Assembly (NCBI GenBank): GCA_965368405.1
Contig: CBDUMS010000016.1
Location: 1-47,210 of the forward strand
DNA: 47,210 nt
Reading direction: 5' to 3'
From: S012-113 sp965368405
Lineage (GTDB): Bacteria > Bacteroidota > Bacteroidia > Cytophagales > Cyclobacteriaceae
Below, one piece after another: positions 43,646-47,210 of this stretch. The notes under the pieces are model-generated. The model searched no databases, was not told where the DNA came from, and worked only from the letters and a program-made list of their open reading frames with translations. Position 1 is the first letter of the stretch; every line of letters starts with the position of its first letter. Position numbers and translations under genes: made by a program.

Positions 43646-46229
43646 CACCGCTTAGTATAGCATTAAATAGCAATTTATAACTAGCTCTAGGCTGACCTCT
43701 AAATTGTGGTTTGAATCCAAACAATATTACATTACCCTGTCCTAATTTAACATCCATAAGTGCGGCATTATTCTTCAAGTACCGATCTTGCCCTTTAGCC
43801 CAACCACTCATCAAAATGTCTTTATCAGCATAACGTACAATCACATCAACGTCGGGCAATGGTGCAGATGGCGTATCCTCGACACCGCCCTCTCCTTTTT
43901 TTGATCTGGTAATTGTTTTAAATGCCCTACTTCTTGAAAAAGATGCGGCTACTTCTTCTTGCATGCCGTAAGCCAATTCATGTTCCACATCTACCTTTGT
44001 CCTAACCAACGAACCCGGTATAAAAAATGCTCTGTCGCTGGTTCCCTGCGTTATGTTTCTTACAGGTAAGGCGAATTGCTCGATTGCAAAATCAGAGGCG
44101 GCATCCAATGTAATTAGGGTGCCTCCAGCTTCCACGTACTTCTTTAGCTGAAGAGTTCCTTCTAAGCCTATTCCCCCGGTATATTCATCCGGCATCATAC
44201 CAATGTAATGACCATTCATTATTCTATTTGGTGATTGCGACGGAATAAGTATTGCCGAGTACTGCGAAAGGTCCGCATTTCTAACCTGATCATCATGTAA
44301 GGTGTCGAGGTCAAAATTATGCTGATCCATCACCCAGCGAGTCCAGCCTTCATCCATATTCGCTACCCAGGATTTATAGATACCTAACTTCACCTTGCCA
44401 AAGGCAGTAGCAGATATCCCAGGGTCTTTATCAAGTCCTTGAAATGTTAATCCTAGCTCATTGCTAAGTTGTTCCACCAGCTTATCAGTTTCTGCATTGC
44501 TTTTTATGATAAAACTACCCGGATTGTATACCACTTTATCGAATTGAGCTGAAGCCTCTGTACGACTAATTTCTGCGCTATTCGCTTGTAGTATATTAAA
44601 TGCTTTGTAACTAAGGTTCTCCTTATTCGAAAGCATATAACCGTAACTATGGCTCCCAACAATCTTACCGGGCTCCACTGCGAGTACATCAAGTTCTTTG
44701 GTTTTTACCTTAAATTTCTCTGTGACCTTAACTACATCAATACCCATTTGCATTGGTAAAGTCCAGCCTGCCAAATCATAGGGTGGCTGCGGTGGACCTC
44801 CAGGATACTGATACTGATCTGGATAATCTTGTTTCTCCATGAGATCTTCTAAAAATGGTCTAAAGGCCTGAGCCCCATAGGCAATTAACGAACCGGCGGA
44901 ATATTCAACACCATCTATTTTAAACTTATTGGTACTCTGATGAATTTCTACGCCGCCTTGAAGAAGGATATTGATAAGGTTTCTCGCCTCTCCCTTATCC
45001 CACTGTTCTTTAGGAATAACATAGGCATAGATAGTCTTATCCGAATCTTTATTAATGGCATCCGCACCCATCTGGTACATATTATAGAGTAAGCTCTCCT
45101 TTCTATCAGAAGAGTAGTTTAAAATTGCCATTGAGGCCGTAAGCATATAATCTACGGCATCTCTAAAATGCGACTCTCCTCCTTTCCAAGGGTATGGATA
45201 AAATATTTCAGTGCCATTTGTTGCCGTTCCGCGTAGCGATGAAGGTATTGAGTCCGGATCATAAAACCTTGGCGTAGGAGTACGATGCGCCACCTCGGTT
45301 AAGATACCAATCTGATTATGATAGTAGGGCGCGGTACGCATTCCACCATTCCACCACATACTAAAGGAGGTTCCAGATATAACACCAGGCATTTTTTTCA
45401 TAGCAAAATAGTTAGCCATAGCAGTACCTATTAGGTTAACACCAGTTGTTACCCCAGGGTGAATCTTTGGATTAACCGGGCTTCGAAAAGGGGGAAGAAA
45501 AATACGAGCCCAGGCGGGCGAGGTCTGATGATGATTGTGCACAATCTGTGGGTACCACTCGCGATAAAGAATATTAGTGGCGGCTCTTGTTTCAGGCATA
45601 TTATTCATAAACCAATCCCTGTTATTATCGTGGCCTACATATTTTTGATAAAGTATCGGTGGGCTACTGGTCTCGTAAGGTGTTCCTAAATTTTTGCTGT
45701 ACCAATCGGCAACAATATTTAAGCCATCGGGATTGATTACAGGACAGAGCAGTATCACTACATTATCTCTTATTTTCTTCATTTCCTCTGATTCTTCTGC
45801 CACCAGTCGGTAGGCTAACTCAGAGGTCATCTGCGCATGAGCAGCTTCTGTAGCATGCATACCACCATCAATCCAAATAATTGCTTTCCCCGATTTAGAT
45901 AACGATGCAGCCTCAGCCTCATCGATTCTTGCACGGGCCAGTTTAGCACTTGTCTCTTTCCAAGTATTTAATGATTTCATGTTCTCTTTGGAAGAGATCA
46001 TAAATAATTTAATCGATTTTCCCTGAACAGATTTACCAATCTCAATCATCTGGATTCGTTCAGAGGATGCCACTAGTTTATCGTAATAAGCAAGCATTTG
46101 ATCATACCTTGCCAATTTATAATCTGCCCCTACTTTAAACCCATAGGTGTCTTCAGGTTTTGGGATTTGTGCATACCCAAGATTTATAATCCATACTAAG
46201 GTTACTACTAAGGCAAAAGTCTTTTTCAT
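43635..46229 (-). CDS. M14 family metallocarboxypeptidase with C-terminal glutamine-amidotransferase-like domain
   Basis: The ATG at 46229 gives 864 residues and a signal peptide (MKKTFALVVTLVWIINLGYA); the ORF could be extended to 46322, but no signal is then at the N-terminus. The zinc-binding HxxE is H125-A-T-E128 in IDGGMHATEAA, HNNRDW and IVHNHHQTSP follow, and the catalytic Glu may be in GILTEVAHR. From about residue 600 a class I amidotransferase-like fold is seen (LGIYKSWVANMDEGWTRWVM, AILIPSQSP, LKKYVEAGGTLITLDAASDF). It is exported and likely a periplasmic or surface peptidase. No type IX C-terminal signal domain is evident. Confidence 0.88.
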   Translation of the reverse strand: MKKTFALVVTLVWIINLGYAQIPKPEDTYGFKVGADYKLARYDQMLAYYDKLVASSERIQMIEIGKSVQGKSIKLFMISSKENMKSLNTWKETSAKLARARIDEAEAASLSKSGKAIIWIDGGMHATEAAHAQMTSELAYRLVAEESEEMKKIRDNVVILLCPVINPDGLNIVADWYSKNLGTPYETSSPPILYQKYVGHDNNRDWFMNNMPETRAATNILYREWYPQIVHNHHQTSPAWARIFLPPFRSPVNPKIHPGVTTGVNLIGTAMANYFAMKKMPGVISGTSFSMWWNGGMRTAPYYHNQIGILTEVAHRTPTPRFYDPDSIPSSLRGTATNGTEIFYPYPWKGGESHFRDAVDYMLTASMAILNYSSDRKESLLYNMYQMGADAINKDSDKTIYAYVIPKEQWDKGEARNLINILLQGGVEIHQSTNKFKIDGVEYSAGSLIAYGAQAFRPFLEDLMEKQDYPDQYQYPGGPPQPPYDLAGWTLPMQMGIDVVKVTEKFKVKTKELDVLAVEPGKIVGSHSYGYMLSNKENLSYKAFNILQANSAEISRTEASAQFDKVVYNPGSFIIKSNAETDKLVEQLSNELGLTFQGLDKDPGISATAFGKVKLGIYKSWVANMDEGWTRWVMDQHNFDLDTLHDDQVRNADLSQYSAILIPSQSPNRIMNGHYIGMMPDEYTGGIGLEGTLQLKKYVEAGGTLITLDAASDFAIEQFALPVRNITQGTSDRAFFIPGSLVRTKVDVEHELAYGMQEEVAASFSRSRAFKTITRSKKGEGGVEDTPSAPLPDVDVIVRYADKDILMSGWAKGQDRYLKNNAALMDVKLGQGNVILFGFKPQFRGQPRASYKLLFNAILSGAKQ

Positions 46230-46277
46230 AAGGATAAATTCTAATCTGAATCCCGAAGCTACACGTTGATCCGAAAT

Positions 46278-46300
46278 TTTTGTGTTTAATTTACACAAAA
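46278..46300. promoter_or_regulatory. Palindromic operator-like site between M14 peptidase and deoD
   Basis: TTTTGTGT (46278-46285) and ACACAAAA (46293-46300) are perfect inverted copies with a 7-base spacer, ending 10 bases before the deoD ATG. A dimeric regulator could bind here and affect one or both divergent genes. The half-sites look CRP-like but have a spacing of seven rather than six. Confidence 0.4.
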
Positions 46301-46310
46301 GGTAATTGAA

Positions 46311-47006
46311 ATGACGATACACATTGGTGCTAAACCCTCGGATATAGCGGACACCGTTTTATTACCGGGCGACCCCCTTCGGGCGAAAGGAATTGCAGAA
46401 AGTATGCTTGAGAACCCTACCTGCTATAATACAGTTCGGGGCATGTTAGGCTATACGGGCAGTTACAATGGAAAAAAGGTCTCTGTTCAAGGCACAGGAA
46501 TGGGAATGCCCTCAACCAGTATTTATGCCGAAGAGTTGATATCACTCGGAGCAAAAAAGCTCATTCGAGTTGGTACCTGTGGTGCCTTTCAACCTAATAT
46601 TAATCTAGGCGATGTTATTATTGCGATGACGGCGTCTACCGATTCCGCAATGAATCGCCATACTTTTCATAATAAAGACTATGCCCCTACTGCCGATTAT
46701 GGGCTCCTTAATAAGGCTGTTGAACTTGCATCGACATTGAAACTGAATGTTAATGTGGGAAACATATTATCAAGTGATTCATTCTATAACCCCAACCCAG
46801 AACACTGGAAAACATGGGCTGAGTACGGAGTGCTTGCGGTAGAAATGGAAACATCTGCTCTCTATACTATTGCTGCGAAACATGGCGCCAAGGCCCTTAC
46901 TATCCTCACAGTTAGCGATAGCTTACCAACCGGTAAGGTGGCCTCTGCCGATGATCGACAGAATAATTTTGAGGCAATGGCCAGAATCGCTCTTGAGCTA
47001 GCCTGA
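46311..47006 (+). CDS. deoD: Purine-nucleoside phosphorylase, DeoD type
   Basis: A 231-residue cytosolic enzyme that splits purine ribo- and deoxyribonucleosides with phosphate to base and sugar 1-phosphate. Recognised segments: TIHIGAKPSDIADTVLLPGD at the N-terminus, the phosphate-binding arginine in VRGMLGYTG, the RVGTCGAFQ motif, and VEMETSALYTIAAKHGAKAL with the Glu-Met-Glu that binds the sugar. The catalytic Asp region appears as LTVSDSL. Length is about the family norm (E. coli DeoD has 239). It is divergent from the M14 peptidase and followed by a symmetrical inverted repeat. Confidence 0.96.
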   Translation: MTIHIGAKPSDIADTVLLPGDPLRAKGIAESMLENPTCYNTVRGMLGYTGSYNGKKVSVQGTGMGMPSTSIYAEELISLGAKKLIRVGTCGAFQPNINLGDVIIAMTASTDSAMNRHTFHNKDYAPTADYGLLNKAVELASTLKLNVNVGNILSSDSFYNPNPEHWKTWAEYGVLAVEMETSALYTIAAKHGAKALTILTVSDSLPTGKVASADDRQNNFEAMARIALELA

Positions 47007-47009
47007 AGA

Positions 47010-47035
47010 AATATAGTGTGCATGCATACTATATT
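47010..47035 (+). terminator. Inverted repeat after deoD, possible terminator
   Basis: AATATAGT (47010-47017) and ACTATATT (47028-47035) are perfect inverted copies, and the centre GTGCATGCAT continues the symmetry. CTATTTATTCTT follows on the plus strand. The stem is AT-rich and the T-tract is broken, so it may be a weak terminator or an operator. Confidence 0.4.
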
Positions 47036-47078
47036 CTATTTATTCTTATCTTTATACGCAGTTGAATGGCTCAAAAAA

Positions 47079-47110
47079 AAAGGCTTTAACAGAAATCTGT
47101 CAAAGCCTTT
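47079..47110 (-). terminator. Terminator of the tRNA-Phe transcript
   Basis: AAAGGCTTT (47079-47087) pairs with AAAGCCTTT (47102-47110), and inner ACAG/CTGT extends the stem with one mismatch. On the minus strand this is followed by a run of T from the A-run at 47073-47081, a clear intrinsic terminator just after the tRNA. Confidence 0.75.
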
Positions 47111-47114
47111 GGTG

Positions 47115-47187
47115 TGGTGATAGGTGGATTCGAACCACCGACTCACGGATTTTCAGTCCGATGCTCTACCAGCTGAGCTATATCACC
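47115..47187 (-). tRNA. tRNA-Phe (GAA anticodon)
   Basis: On the minus strand the 73-base sequence starts GGTGATATAGCTCAGCTGG and ends with TATCACC plus discriminator A; the acceptor stem GGTGATA/TATCACC is perfect. The anticodon arm reads CGGACTGAAAATCCG with GAA in the loop, and the T arm contains GGTTCGAATCC. CCA is not encoded. A TTCCTTTG box (complement of 47201-47208, one mismatch to TAnnTTTG) lies about 13 bases before the 5' end at the window edge. Confidence 0.97.
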
Positions 47188-47210
47188 TCAAATGGAGGCA
47201 CAAAGGAACA

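Noticed and set aside
46230..46322. Extension of the M14 peptidase gene to 46322
   Set aside because: It would bury the signal peptide behind 31 residues and overlap the deoD start; the internal ATG at 46229 gives a good exported protein.

Overview
The window is a gene-dense, AT-rich stretch of a Bacteroidota chromosome. The gliding/type IX secretion set (porP-gldKLMN and a porW/sprE homologue), a split ATP synthase operon without atpD/atpC, a TonB-dependent receptor, LytS/LytTR signalling and promoter-like TAnnTTTG boxes all point this way. A free-living, probably marine member of the Cytophagales is my inference; no 16S gene is present. No insertion sequence, phage, CRISPR or intergenic gap over 300 bases was seen.

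Layout. (1) 1-7472, minus strand: an envelope/energy block. It runs from an M23 peptidase through bactofilin, AtpZ, a small AtpI-like protein and atpB-E-F-H-A-G. A strong terminator-like hairpin lies between atpE and atpF. A UbiA-like membrane protein runs off the left edge. (2) 7576-14236, plus strand: porW/sprE lipoprotein, penicillin-binding protein 1A, uvrC. (3) 14273-23758, minus strand: Omp85-like protein, DUF4271-like membrane protein, hemD, porP, gldK, gldL, gldM, gldN; this is the core of the type IX secretion and gliding machine. (4) 23790-26166, plus strand: hemW, a cyclase-family hydrolase and a small unknown protein. (5) 26163-34411, minus strand: SDR39U1-type epimerase, LOG protein, lytic transglycosylase, HAD phosphatase, uvrA, a small membrane protein and a LytS/LytTR two-component pair. 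(6) 34542-40464: two unknown exported proteins (one with a transglutaminase-like Cys-His-Asp pattern), a large TonB-dependent receptor and a beta-helix lipoprotein. (7) 40629-43645, plus strand: a double-module GldN paralogue, a potassium channel and a TetR regulator. (8) 43635-47187: M14 peptidase, purine nucleoside phosphorylase deoD and tRNA-Phe.

How the genes work together. PorW, the PorP-like protein and GldK/L/M/N would form the lipoprotein link, the outer-membrane ring (GldK/N) and the proton-driven motor (GldL/M) of the type IX system. The ATP synthase, M23 peptidase, bactofilin, PBP1A and lytic transglycosylase serve energy and cell-wall metabolism.

The least explained parts are these. 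A GldN paralogue has two GldN-like modules, each carrying a CBM5/12-like insert, and the same kind of insert sits in GldN itself. Arrays of TTAACA-type hexamers with an 11-bp period, resembling OmpR/PhoB-family sites, lie upstream of the beta-helix lipoprotein and over the promoter of the transglutaminase-like gene.
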